Below, piece after piece: positions 7,282 to 15,706 of a stretch of 64,000 nt of DNA. The notes below the pieces were generated by a model. It searched no databases and had not been told where the DNA came from. It was given only the letters and a program-made list of their open reading frames with translations. The translations under genes and the position numbers were made by a program. Source of the stretch: Cohnella sp. CFH 77786 (GTDB lineage Bacteria > Bacillota > Bacilli > Paenibacillales > Paenibacillaceae); NCBI RefSeq assembly GCF_019400745.1, contig NZ_WJIB01000012.1, positions 1-64,000 of the forward strand, in the 5' to 3' direction. The stretch's first letter is position 1; every line of letters starts with the position of its first letter.

Positions 7282-8466
7282 TCATGACTTCGGCCATTCC
7301 CGCCATTCCCTTTCCATGAAGGAAGACACGGCCAGAAAATCCCGGAAGGCCTCGTATTCCTTGCGGACCTCCTCCGAACTTCCCTGCTTCCCCCGAACGG
7401 CCCGGATGAGCAGGTTTTTGGGCGTATGTTCCAAATCGATGAACTCGAGGATTTGCGTCCGGTAGCCTGCCGTCTCGAGCAGGTTGGCCCGGATGGCGTC
7501 CGTAACCAGCGCGGCGAAACGTTCTTTCAGAATCCCGTGCTTCAGCATGGGCTTCAGCACCGGCTGGGAGATCTGGCGGAAGAGCTCGTGCTGGCAGCAC
7601 GGAACGGAGAGAATGACCGAAGCGTTCCAGGCGATCGCTTTGAGCAGGGCGGCGTCGGTGGCCGTATCGCAGGCATGCAGCGTCACGACCATGTCGACGG
7701 CAGACGCGCCTTCGTAATCCGCGATATCGCCAACGGAGAAGGACAGCCGTTCCCAGCCCAAATCTTCCGCCAGGCGGGAGCATTCCCGAATGACGTCCGC
7801 CTTCAGGTCGAGCCCGACGATCCGGACGGGCAGCCCCTCCTTCACCGCAAACAGATGGTACAAGGCGAACGTCAAATAAGACTTCCCGCAGCCGAAATCC
7901 ACGACGGTAAGCGGACGGCCGCGCGGGAGGTCGGGCAGCACGTCGGACGCCATTTCGAGAAACCGGTTGATTTGCCGGAATTTATCGTACTTCGCCTTCA
8001 CTACCTTGCCGTCCGGCGTCATGACGCCGAGGCGGACCAGGAACGGGACCGGCTCGCCCTCCGGGATCACGTAGGTTTTGACCCGGTTGTGCGACGCCTC
8101 CCGGAGCTCCGGTTTGCCGGTCGGTTTGCCCCGGAGCATGGCGACGGCGCCTTTCTTGTTCGCCAGCAGCTGGACGTCGGACTCCGGCGTCTTGATCAAC
8201 GCCTGCCGGTATTGCGCCATCGTCTCGATCAGCTTGTCCGCGGCTTCGTTTTCCGGTACGTTCTCGTGGAATGCCTGGTTGCCGGCGAACCGCTCGAATT
8301 GATAGTAAAACCCGTTCTTGAGCTTCAGCGGACGGATCGAGACTTTGCGCGCCGTCTCCGCGTCCTTCCGCCTGGGCTGGCTGAACGTCCCCTGCAGCAG
8401 CAGCCGCCCGGCGACGGCTTCTTTCAGGAAGATATGCCAGCCGTGGTCTTGATGTCCATCTTTCAT
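7282..8466 (-). CDS. class I SAM-dependent methyltransferase
   Basis: About 394 residues. A Rossmann methyltransferase core begins near residue 187 with VDFGCGKSYLTFAL, the SAM-binding glycine loop, followed by an acidic strand end (IVGLDLK) and VTLHACDTATDAAL. PCCQHEL near residue 290 contains paired cysteines. The ~180-residue N-terminal part (basic, with KLKNGFYYQFERF) is typical of a conserved but uncharacterised firmicute methyltransferase family; RNA is a plausible substrate because of its basic charge, but this is inference. ATG 8466 follows AGGAGTC. The gene is monocistronic, with a terminator at its end. Confidence 0.75.
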   Translation of the reverse strand: MKDGHQDHGWHIFLKEAVAGRLLLQGTFSQPRRKDAETARKVSIRPLKLKNGFYYQFERFAGNQAFHENVPENEAADKLIETMAQYRQALIKTPESDVQLLANKKGAVAMLRGKPTGKPELREASHNRVKTYVIPEGEPVPFLVRLGVMTPDGKVVKAKYDKFRQINRFLEMASDVLPDLPRGRPLTVVDFGCGKSYLTFALYHLFAVKEGLPVRIVGLDLKADVIRECSRLAEDLGWERLSFSVGDIADYEGASAVDMVVTLHACDTATDAALLKAIAWNASVILSVPCCQHELFRQISQPVLKPMLKHGILKERFAALVTDAIRANLLETAGYRTQILEFIDLEHTPKNLLIRAVRGKQGSSEEVRKEYEAFRDFLAVSSFMEREWREWPKS

Positions 8467-8603
8467 CCCGCCGACTCCTTATGAAAAACTTCTTCCGATT
8501 GGGAGAGCCCCCGATTCCAGCAGGAGTTCCGATTCCTTTTGGGGCTTTTCCATTCCTGTTAAAGTTTCCAAGTACAGATAGGTTCTCATTCACTTTTAGC
8601 GAT

Positions 8604-9266
8604 TTATTTTTCTGCAACGTTCGTGAACACGGACCATTGCCGTCTGCCTTCCTCCAGCTCCGGACGGGACAGTCCTCCCGCCGACAGCGCGTCGTCGTCC
8701 AGGGCGGCTAGCCTGTCGTAGAAAGCCAAGCCTTCCGCGGCCCCGGCTCCGTGCACTTCATGCAATTCGTACAGCAAATTCTCGGCTTCCGCATATTGCC
8801 CGGCTGCTTCCCGCCATTGCCAGACGGCGCGGATCGTCCGTTCGTCCCATTCGTAAGGGGCGAGCGATTCGAGCAGCCTTCGGACCCTCTCCTCGGCCTC
8901 ATATCCGCTCCATCCGCCATTTTCGCGGAATAAGATGAGCTGGAGGCGCAAGGCTTTGGCGAATCGGGGCACGCTTTCTTCCGTTCGGCCGAGGTCGGAC
9001 AGCAGCTCCGCCTCCTCCTGCAGGAAGGCGGCGACGATCCCCACCGATTCGGGATTCGGAACGCCGCCCACGCTCAGCATGGCCAGGAGGTCTTCGTCCG
9101 ACAATCCCATCGCCATCCGGGTCCGCATGCGCAGCTCTCGGCCAAGGAATTCGTCGATCTCTTCGAGCGCCTGCTCTTGCTTCTTCTGCTCGCGGAGCCC
9201 CATGATCGTTCCGAGAGCTTGGGCCGCCCTCTGGATCAACCGCATCAGATAGTCACGTTCCTGCAA
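8604..9266 (-). CDS. DUF6483-type helical protein
   Basis: About 220 residues, almost all helical. It begins LQERDYLMRLIQRAAQALG and contains EEIDEFLGREL and LSDEDLLAMLSVGG, a pattern I associate with the DUF6483 family of Bacillales; this is from memory. The C-terminal half (RFAKALRLQLILF, AEAENLLYELHEV) looks like two degenerate TPR-like hairpins. There is no signal peptide or catalytic motif, so it may be a cytoplasmic scaffold. TTG 9266 is chosen because GGGGGGA lies 6 bases upstream, whereas TTG 9296 has none. It follows the hydrolase gene by 32 bp on the same strand and may share its transcript. Confidence 0.65.
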   Translation of the reverse strand: MQERDYLMRLIQRAAQALGTIMGLREQKKQEQALEEIDEFLGRELRMRTRMAMGLSDEDLLAMLSVGGVPNPESVGIVAAFLQEEAELLSDLGRTEESVPRFAKALRLQLILFRENGGWSGYEAEERVRRLLESLAPYEWDERTIRAVWQWREAAGQYAEAENLLYELHEVHGAGAAEGLAFYDRLAALDDDALSAGGLSRPELEEGRRQWSVFTNVAEK

Positions 9267-9298
9267 CCGCGTTCCCCCCTGTTCCGCTCGGGTCAAGG

Positions 9299-10093
9299 TT
9301 ATCCGGCATGATTCCCGAGAAAAGCCAGCAATGCTTCCGTAAACCGCCCCGGATCCTCCACCATGCCCATATGGCCGACTTGCGGCAGCGTCACCGCGGA
9401 CAGATTCGGCTTGGAAACCGGAAACCTGCGCTCCGGCGGAATGACCTCATCGTGCTCCCCCGCGAGCAGGAGCACGGGAAGCCCCGTCCTCCGGAGCACA
9501 TCCGTGCGGTCCGGCCGCTCCCGCATGCCGAGGGAGCAGCCGACCGCGCCCTCGGGCGAGGTGGCATAGCCGATTTCGAGCGCCGCCGCGACCTTGTCCG
9601 CCATCGACGTCCGGTGCTCCGGCGCGAACAGCTTCGGGATCAGTCCGTCGACGAAAGGCCGGATGCCTTCCGCGCGGATCTTATCCACGGCTTTCAAACG
9701 GCCTTCCCTCCCCGCTTCGGTGTCGGGCAGCGGCGTGGAATGCACGAGCCCGAAGCCGAGCAGCCGCCCGGGGTATTGCTCCGCGAACGCCAGCGTCGCG
9801 TATCCGCCCAAGGAATGGCCGAACACGAAAGCTTCGGCCACGTTCAGCTTATCCAGCAGAGCGGCCGTATCGTCGGCCAAACGCTCCATCGTATAGACCC
9901 CTTCCGTCGCCGGAGAAGCCCCATGGCCCCGCAAATCGGGGACGATGACGCGGTATTTCGCCGAGAGCGCAGGCAGGACATCGTCCCAATAGCGCCCGCT
10001 CCCGCAAAATCCGTGCAGCAGTACGACCGGCACGCCGCTCCCCGTTTCTTGGTATGCCGGAAGGTCATCCGCGTTGGTACTGGTATTCGGCAT
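9299..10093 (-). CDS. alpha/beta hydrolase
   Basis: About 264 residues with the standard alpha/beta hydrolase layout. HGFCGSGRYW forms the oxyanion loop, DLRGHGAS precedes the nucleophile, and GHSLGG holds the catalytic serine. GEHDEVIP supplies the acid and VGHMGMVE the histidine near the C-terminus, so the triad is complete. The family includes esterases, lipases and C-C hydrolases; the substrate cannot be read from sequence. ATG 10093 is preferred because AAGGA lies about 10 bases upstream; a GTG at 10102 is too close to it. The start overlaps the end of yyaC by 29 bp, so the two are translationally linked. Confidence 0.82.
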   Translation of the reverse strand: MPNTSTNADDLPAYQETGSGVPVVLLHGFCGSGRYWDDVLPALSAKYRVIVPDLRGHGASPATEGVYTMERLADDTAALLDKLNVAEAFVFGHSLGGYATLAFAEQYPGRLLGFGLVHSTPLPDTEAGREGRLKAVDKIRAEGIRPFVDGLIPKLFAPEHRTSMADKVAAALEIGYATSPEGAVGCSLGMRERPDRTDVLRRTGLPVLLLAGEHDEVIPPERRFPVSKPNLSAVTLPQVGHMGMVEDPGRFTEALLAFLGNHAG

Positions 10094-10637
10094 CCTGAAC
10101 ACATCCTTCGTTTGATTTCGGCTTGGGCTCCCAGCTCCGGACGATCGCGTCCGCGATCTCGCGGGCCATGTTCATCACGCGGAGCACGGACGTCGTTTGC
10201 AGCGACCAATAGGGCTTCGGGCCGGCCGCGTTCACGATCCCCGCCACGCTGAACGCGCCGACGGGAGGAAGAGGCTTGCCCACGGAACGGCCGGGGATCA
10301 AAGGATTCGCCGCCGCCAGGTAGGCGCCGACCGATTCCGGACGGCCGAGGCAGGCGTCCACCGCCAAGATTATGCCGGACGGCGGCAGCGCGGCGATCGC
10401 GTCCGGAAGCTTCTCCGCGTCGCAAGGATTCTCCAGCGTGCCGACGACGCGTTCGAAGCCTGCTTCCGCAAGCAGCGTGCCGACCCACGGCCCGAGGCAA
10501 TCCCCGGACGACCGGTCGGTGCCGATGCACAGGAAGGTCATCTCGCTCAGCGGGTGGCGTGCCGCGATCCGATCCGTAAATCGCGCGAGCCCCGCTCCGT
10601 CCACGCGGACCGCATGATCGGGCCATGGTTCCAACAT
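10065..10637 (-). CDS. yyaC: YyaC-type spore protease
   Basis: About 190 residues. CIGTDRSSGDCLGPWVG near residue 36 and the downstream DACLGRPESVG match the YyaC family, which is related to the GPR/hydrogenase-maturation protease fold and made during sporulation. GAFSVAGIVNAAG is also conserved. The acidic residues in GTDRS and VDACLG would be the catalytic or metal-binding ones. Its presence supports a spore-forming host. Downstream it overlaps the alpha/beta hydrolase gene. It is divergent from the DUF1128 gene with a gap of about 125 bp. Confidence 0.85.
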   Translation of the reverse strand: MLEPWPDHAVRVDGAGLARFTDRIAARHPLSEMTFLCIGTDRSSGDCLGPWVGTLLAEAGFERVVGTLENPCDAEKLPDAIAALPPSGIILAVDACLGRPESVGAYLAAANPLIPGRSVGKPLPPVGAFSVAGIVNAAGPKPYWSLQTTSVLRVMNMAREIADAIVRSWEPKPKSNEGCVQDAEYQYQRG

Positions 10638-10720
10638 CGTATCGTTTCCCCATTTTGTTCCCAGCTAGGCCGGTTCTTTTCTATCAGGTTACCACGCGGG
10701 AACGCGCAACGCCAAATCCT

Positions 10721-10730
10721 GTGTTACAAT
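10721..10730 (+). promoter_or_regulatory. extended -10 element for the DUF1128 gene
   Basis: TGTTACAAT forms an extended -10 about 30 bases upstream of the start at 10762. No clear -35 is visible. Confidence 0.5.
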
Positions 10731-10761
10731 AAGGGCATCCCCATTCGAGAGGAAGATCGGC

Positions 10762-10983
10762 ATGGATTTATCGCAACCGACGCAAGCCAACGTAGAGTTC
10801 ATGATCGAAACGATCAAAACGAAGCTGCGGATGGCAACCGGGGCCGCGATGCAAGCTTCAAGCTTCGACGCGAGCAAATACGAGGATCTCAAGGACATTT
10901 ACGATATGGTGACCTCCAAGGACCGCTTCAGCATCAGCGAAGTCGAGGCGATCGTCTCCGAGCTGGGACGGTTGCGGGGCTGA
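10762..10983 (+). CDS. DUF1128 family small protein
   Basis: 73 residues. It matches the DUF1128 (YfkK-like) family of Bacillales in length and in the motifs NVEFMIETIKTKL, DLKDIYDMV and SISEVEAIVSELG. All members are short helical cytoplasmic proteins of unknown function. AGAGGAAG lies at a good distance before the ATG. The gene is a single transcription unit: an extended -10 promoter lies just upstream and a bidirectional terminator begins about 60 bp after the stop. Confidence 0.85.
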   Translation: MDLSQPTQANVEFMIETIKTKLRMATGAAMQASSFDASKYEDLKDIYDMVTSKDRFSISEVEAIVSELGRLRG

Positions 10984-11040
10984 CCTGGCGCGAAGCCGCG
11001 CATCTCGGGCTCACTGACGGAATTTCGAGCGAGTTGAGGA

Positions 11041-11084
11041 TGGAAAAAGGTTCCTCCGGCGGCGACTGGAGGAACCTTCACTTT
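11041..11084. terminator. bidirectional intrinsic terminator
   Basis: AAGGTTCCTCC (11047-11057) and GGAGGAACCTT (11068-11078) form an 11-bp perfect stem. CACTTTTATT follows on the plus strand and TTTTTCC on the minus strand. It lies between the convergent DUF1128 gene and the eight-gene amidohydrolase operon and can serve both. Confidence 0.85.
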
Positions 11085-11151
11085 TATTCTCGCTTTTCGA
11101 AGTAGTGGATTGCGCGGATCTCCATGCGCCAGCCGAATTGTCGTTTATCCT

Positions 11152-12417
11152 TCATACCCCTAGCCAGGTCGGCGCGGGCAGCGTCTCGGCCAGCATTTTC
11201 CCTCGGGAGATCACATACCGCGGCGCCGGGCGGTCGCGGATCAATTCCCCCTCGTTTCCGGCTTCGAACAGCAGCAGCGAAGCGGGATCTCCCGGCGCGA
11301 GGAAACCCCCGGCATATCCGTAAGCTGTACCCAGGTTCATCGCCTTGGCCCCGCCGGTGGTGACCATGCCGATCAAATCGCGCAGATCCCGCTGCCCGGT
11401 CATGTGGGCCAGATGCGCCGCCATATGGGCGGCATCCAGCGGGTTGCCCGTCCCGAGCGGATAGAACGGCGTCCGGATATCGTCATGCGCCAGGGCGACG
11501 TTCACCCCCGCGCGGTGAAATTCCCGGATGCGGGTAACTCCCCGTCCTTTGGGATAGGCGTCGTACCGCCCCTGCATCACGCTGTTGATCAGCGGACACG
11601 CGACGATGGACATGCCCGACCGCTTCACCGCACCGAGCACCTTTTGAAAATACGGCTCGTTGTAATACGCGGCGGCGTTCGCGTGCGCGGCGGCGGCGCG
11701 CGACTCAAGCCCGGTCGAGAGCGCCAGCGAGGCGCAAACCTCGAGAAACCGCGATTCCCCGTCGTCCGTCTCGTCGCAGAAGACGTGTACGGATGCATGC
11801 CGCCTCTCCGCCAGAGCGAAAACTTTGCGCAGCGACAACACCCCGTCCTCGCGCGTGCTTTCCAGATGCGGCACGGCGGACACGGCTTCCGCCCCCATGC
11901 GCAGCGCTTCCTCCATACGTTCTTCGTTGCCGGGTCCGCTCTCGATCCCGTCTTGCGGAAACGCGGTCACTTGGACGGTCAGCCGCTCCCTGTAGCGCTC
12001 CTTCAGCTCCAGCACCGCTTCGAGCGCCGTCAGCTTCGGATCGCTGATGTCCACCATCGCCCGCATGTGCAGCACGCCGTGCCGGACAAGAAGGCGAATC
12101 GCCTCTTCCGCCCGGGACAGCACGTCCGCCTTAGTCAAGCTTGCCTTGCGGGCGGACCAGAGGGCGATCCCTTCGGCCAGCGTGCCGCTCTCGTTCCAGG
12201 CGGGAATTCCGGCCGTCAGCACCGTGTCCAAGTGAACGTGCGGCTCGACGAACGGAGGCAGCGCCAGCATTCCATCCGCGTCGATCTCCGTTGCCGCGCG
12301 GACGTCCGCCAAATCTCCCGTCGCGGCGACGATTCCCCCGTCTACGGCGATGTCGGCGGAAGTCCCGGCATTCGCGAACCGGGCGTTTCGGATTATCAGA
12401 TCGAAAAGTTCCGCCAT
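11152..12417 (-). CDS. cytosine deaminase-like amidohydrolase (CodA family)
   Basis: About 421 residues, collinear with E. coli CodA (426). Metal motif HVHLD follows EPHV near residue 60, then WNESGTL, SAVPHLESTRE, AHANAAAYY, LINSVMQGRYDAYPK, HDDIRTPFYPLGTGN. CodA hydrolyses cytosine to uracil and ammonia. An oddity: where E. coli CodA has the metal ligand His214 (HCDE), this protein reads VFCDE, so the histidine is Phe213; a histidine sits two residues earlier. The other ligands (two N-terminal histidines, the AH histidine, the HDD aspartate) and the catalytic glutamate are kept. Activity or substrate may therefore differ from CodA. It is the last gene of the eight-gene operon, 27 bp after the WrbA-like gene, and is followed by a terminator. 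Confidence 0.8.
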   Translation of the reverse strand: MAELFDLIIRNARFANAGTSADIAVDGGIVAATGDLADVRAATEIDADGMLALPPFVEPHVHLDTVLTAGIPAWNESGTLAEGIALWSARKASLTKADVLSRAEEAIRLLVRHGVLHMRAMVDISDPKLTALEAVLELKERYRERLTVQVTAFPQDGIESGPGNEERMEEALRMGAEAVSAVPHLESTREDGVLSLRKVFALAERRHASVHVFCDETDDGESRFLEVCASLALSTGLESRAAAAHANAAAYYNEPYFQKVLGAVKRSGMSIVACPLINSVMQGRYDAYPKGRGVTRIREFHRAGVNVALAHDDIRTPFYPLGTGNPLDAAHMAAHLAHMTGQRDLRDLIGMVTTGGAKAMNLGTAYGYAGGFLAPGDPASLLLFEAGNEGELIRDRPAPRYVISRGKMLAETLPAPTWLGV

Positions 12418-12444
12418 TTCCCCATCCCCGATCGCTTGCTTCGA

Positions 12445-13140
12445 TTATCGGATCCCCTTGACCGCTTCGGCGAACCGGGCGACTCTGGCCCCAAGCCTGG
12501 CGGCCATCCGCAGTTCCCGTTCGTCGGGCGTGCGCGAGCTGTCCGGCCCGGCCAAAGTCGAAGGCCCGTAGGGAGAGCCGCCGATCGCGTCGGCGGTCAA
12601 ATACTCCGGATTTTGCGAATAAGGAAGTCCGACGTAAATCATGCCGAAATGCAGCAGCGGAACGATGGAGGTCAGAATCGTCGCCTCATGCCCGGTATGG
12701 ATCGAACCGGCGCTCGTCATGACGCCCGTCGGCTTGCCTTCCAGCTCGCCGCCTGCGCACAAGCTTCCCGAATGATCCAAAAACAACTTGACCTGGGCCG
12801 GCATCGAGCCGTAATACGTCGGGAACCCCCATACGATCCCGTCCGCCGCCCGCAAGTCGTCCGTCGTCGCTTCCGGCACGCGTTTCTGTTCCTCCAGCGC
12901 CTTCTCGTATTTCTCCCATCTCGCTCCGGTGCGGAACGCACCCGAAACCGGATCGTCCTGGCCGCCTTGCCTGCGGCTCGGATGGTCGAGCAGCGCCGTC
13001 ACGTTGTCTGGATGACGGAACTCCGGAATCCGCATCACATTCGCCGCATGTCCCGCTCCCTCCACCCCGCGCGCCGCCGCTTCCGCCATCCGGTACATGT
13101 GTCCGTAGGCGCTGAAATAGACGATCAGAACGTTTGCCAT
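12445..13140 (-). CDS. WrbA-type NAD(P)H:quinone oxidoreductase
   Basis: About 231 residues with a flavodoxin fold. VLIVYFSAYGHMYRMAEA binds the FMN phosphate, and FPTYYGSMPAQVKLFLD and SAGSIHTGHEATILT are characteristic of WrbA-type flavoproteins. An insertion with GARWEKYEKALEEQ is slightly longer than in E. coli WrbA (198 residues). Enzymes of this family reduce quinones by two electrons using NAD(P)H; here it may recycle electrons for the FAD-linked oxidase in the same operon, which is inference. TAAAGGAGC directly precedes ATG 13140. The gene starts 6 bp after the binding-protein gene stops, so the two are cotranscribed. Confidence 0.82.
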   Translation of the reverse strand: MANVLIVYFSAYGHMYRMAEAAARGVEGAGHAANVMRIPEFRHPDNVTALLDHPSRRQGGQDDPVSGAFRTGARWEKYEKALEEQKRVPEATTDDLRAADGIVWGFPTYYGSMPAQVKLFLDHSGSLCAGGELEGKPTGVMTSAGSIHTGHEATILTSIVPLLHFGMIYVGLPYSQNPEYLTADAIGGSPYGPSTLAGPDSSRTPDERELRMAARLGARVARFAEAVKGIR

Positions 13141-13146
13141 GCTCCT

Positions 13147-14235
13147 TTATTTGCCCGGCAGAAACTCGTTCGTGAACGCTTTTTCCACCGGTTCCTCGCT
13201 TTTGAGAATGCCTAGATCGATCAGCTGCTTCTGCAATCCCGACCAAATATCCGCGCTCATGTAGCCGATTCCGTTCGCCGCGGCGTCCCCTTCGTAGATC
13301 AGGGGTTTTTGGGCTTCGGCGCCGAATGCCATCGCTTCGAGCTTCAGATCCGGATTTTTCTCCTGCATGACCTTGTTGATTTCCTCGGCGTTGTCTTTGT
13401 AGTAGGTCCATCCCTTGATAGAAGCTTCGACGTACGCCTTCACGATATCGGGATGGTTTTTGAGGTAATCTTCCGTCGTGTACAGGATGTTCCCGTATTG
13501 CTTGTAGCCCAGGTCATAGTTCAGGAAGTAATCGACGTCCACCTTCTCCTGCTGCATCGTGAACGGTTCCGAAGTGATGTAGATCTGGGTCGCGGCTTCC
13601 GGATCGGCAACGAAGTTGGCCAAGGAACCCGTGTACTTGAGCTCCTGCACCTTATCCAGCTTATACGTCTTCTTCAGGAACTCCCAATAGGTGGACCCGC
13701 TGGAGACGTACACTTTGCGTCCGTTCAATTCGGAGGGGTTCTTGATCTTGCCTTTATGGAACATGATGCCTTGAGGATTCTTCTGGAAAATCGCGGCGAT
13801 CGCGACGAGCGGAATGCCGTTCTGCCGCGCAAGTAAAATCTCGTCCGCTTGGCCCATGCCGAATTCCGCTTTGCCGGAGCCGACGAGCTGCGTGGACGAT
13901 ACGCCTGGCCCGCCGGACTGGATGGTCATGTCGAGGCCGGCATCCTTGTAGAATCCTTTGGCAAGGGCGGCGTACTGGCCCCCGTGTTCGGGTTCCGCGA
14001 ACCAGTTCGTCACCTGGGTTACCTTCGTCAGCTCTTTCGGCGACGCCGAAGGCGATTCTGACGCCGCGGAAGACGCGGCCGGCGAAGAAGCGGGCGCGGA
14101 GCTTCCGGCGGAAGAAGCGCTCTCCGAGGATGCCGCGTCATTCTTGGCTCCGCACGCGGCAAGCGCAAGCACGGCGATGAGCAGCAACGAAAGAGAGAGC
14201 AGCTTGGATCGACGCTCCGATTTCCGGTAAATCAT
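13147..14235 (-). CDS. ABC transporter substrate-binding lipoprotein (NMT1/THI5/SsuA-like)
   Basis: About 362 residues. A lipoprotein signal peptide ends in ALAACG, so the protein is tethered outside the membrane. A serine/alanine linker follows, then VTNWFAEPEHGGQYAALAKGFYKDAGLD, the classic opening of NMT1/THI5-like binding proteins used for pyrimidines, sulfonates and nitrate. SGGPGVSSTQLVGSGKAEFGMGQADEILLAR is the usual second block. Substrate cannot be fixed from sequence, but with two deaminase-like enzymes alongside a nitrogen heterocycle is likely. GGGAGGAAC supports ATG 14235; an in-frame GTG/ATG further upstream lacks a signal peptide. It is 117 bp downstream of the second amidohydrolase. 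Confidence 0.85.
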   Translation of the reverse strand: MIYRKSERRSKLLSLSLLLIAVLALAACGAKNDAASSESASSAGSSAPASSPAASSAASESPSASPKELTKVTQVTNWFAEPEHGGQYAALAKGFYKDAGLDMTIQSGGPGVSSTQLVGSGKAEFGMGQADEILLARQNGIPLVAIAAIFQKNPQGIMFHKGKIKNPSELNGRKVYVSSGSTYWEFLKKTYKLDKVQELKYTGSLANFVADPEAATQIYITSEPFTMQQEKVDVDYFLNYDLGYKQYGNILYTTEDYLKNHPDIVKAYVEASIKGWTYYKDNAEEINKVMQEKNPDLKLEAMAFGAEAQKPLIYEGDAAANGIGYMSADIWSGLQKQLIDLGILKSEEPVEKAFTNEFLPGK

Positions 14236-14352
14236 GTTGGTTCCTCCCTTTTCCCTATCGATTGTATATGTGCACCCGCCGCTCGTGCGGATCGGCACCA
14301 TGAAGACCGGCGACTCGGCTTCGGCGTCCGCGTTCATCAGCCGGCGGCGGCC

Positions 14353-15672
14353 CTACGCCATATGCGGATCCGCCCATTCCTTGCGGGTTTCGGACGCGTG
14401 AATCCAACGCGACTTGTTGTACACCCATCTCGAGGAGGGCAGCTCCTGGAGCGCCTGCTCGGCCGACGCGGCATCCAGCACGACGAAGCCTGCCGGCTTG
14501 CCCGCCGAAACTCCGTAATCCTGAAGCCCGAGTATCGAGGCCGGCAATTCTGTCAGCATCCGAAGCACCTCGTACAGGTCCTCCTCCCCCGCCAAATGAG
14601 CCGCGTAAGCGGTCATGAGGCCGATTTGCAGCAGATCCCCGCGTCCGAACGGATGGAACGGATCCTGGATGTTGTCGGAAGCGGCCGCGATCCGTACGCC
14701 CGCCTTCCGCAATTCGCGAACCCGGGTGACGCCTCTCCGGACGTTGCCCCGGTCACCTCGGCCTTGCAGGTACAGGTTGACGGCAGGCAACGTAACGGCT
14801 CCGATGCCGGCTGACGCCATTTTCCCCATCAGGCGGTCCGCCTCTCCCTGCTCCATTGCGGACAACGAACAGAGATGACCCGCCGTCGCCCTGCCCGCGT
14901 AACCGTGTCGCAGGACGTAATCGCACAAGATATCGATCGTCTTCACTTCCGGATCGTCCGATTCGTCGGTGTGCAGATCAATCGGTCTATCGAAAGCCAG
15001 CGCCGTCCGGAACGCCCAATCGATGCCTCCGGCTGGATCCGGGGTCAAATGCGGGGCGCCGCCGACGCCGTCGATGCCCATACGGAGCGTTTCCGCGGCG
15101 AACTCGTTCAACTCGCGCTCTCTCCCGGGATCGTGGTAATACATGGGGAAAAATTGGATGCCGACGTACTCGCTCACCATTTCGCGCGCTTCCAAAGCCG
15201 CTTCGATGGTCCGCATGGCGAGCTCGCGGCTGTGCATCAGCGGGACGTCCAGATGGCTTCGCAGCGCCGTCGTCCCGAACGATGCAGCGTTCAGCGCGGC
15301 CTTGACAATCCTGCCGCGGATCGTTTCCTTGCTGAATGAAGGGGCTGCCGAGCGGTAGTTTTCGATCGCTTCCAGCAGCGTTCCCGAACGGTTGCCGACA
15401 TGAGGCAACGAGTAGGCTTTGTCCAAATGCATGTGCGCATCGACGAACCCCGGCAGCATGACCCTGCCCTGGAGGTCGATCGCGGCAGCGGCACCCAGCC
15501 GTTCCAGGCTCAGCGAGCCGATCGGGACATGCCGCTCCGAAACGATCCATTCCGGCTGAGGCTCAATGGAGGCGAAACGGCCGTCCCGGATCGCCAAACG
15601 GAACAAACCTTCCCGGTCCGTCAGCGGCAATCTCACATTTATGGCTTCCATATCGGCTGCATGCGGCGGCAT
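14353..15672 (-). CDS. cytosine deaminase-like amidohydrolase, second copy
   Basis: About 439 residues. All amidohydrolase metal and catalytic positions are present: DAHMHLD, IDLHTDESDD (the histidine missing in its neighbour is kept here), TAGHLCSLSAM and AASDNIQDPFHPFGRGD. The family covers cytosine deaminase, N-isopropylammelide hydrolase and related enzymes acting on ring amidines and imides. It is clearly diverged from the copy at 11152-12417, so the two probably act on different intermediates. ATG 15672 follows GGGAGGTG. It lies 34 bp after the ABC permease gene and 117 bp before the binding-protein gene of the same operon. Confidence 0.82.
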   Translation of the reverse strand: MPPHAADMEAINVRLPLTDREGLFRLAIRDGRFASIEPQPEWIVSERHVPIGSLSLERLGAAAAIDLQGRVMLPGFVDAHMHLDKAYSLPHVGNRSGTLLEAIENYRSAAPSFSKETIRGRIVKAALNAASFGTTALRSHLDVPLMHSRELAMRTIEAALEAREMVSEYVGIQFFPMYYHDPGRERELNEFAAETLRMGIDGVGGAPHLTPDPAGGIDWAFRTALAFDRPIDLHTDESDDPEVKTIDILCDYVLRHGYAGRATAGHLCSLSAMEQGEADRLMGKMASAGIGAVTLPAVNLYLQGRGDRGNVRRGVTRVRELRKAGVRIAAASDNIQDPFHPFGRGDLLQIGLMTAYAAHLAGEEDLYEVLRMLTELPASILGLQDYGVSAGKPAGFVVLDAASAEQALQELPSSRWVYNKSRWIHASETRKEWADPHMA

Positions 15673-15706
15673 GGCCGTCACCTCCCCTTTCTCGGCTAGT
15701 CGCGCG

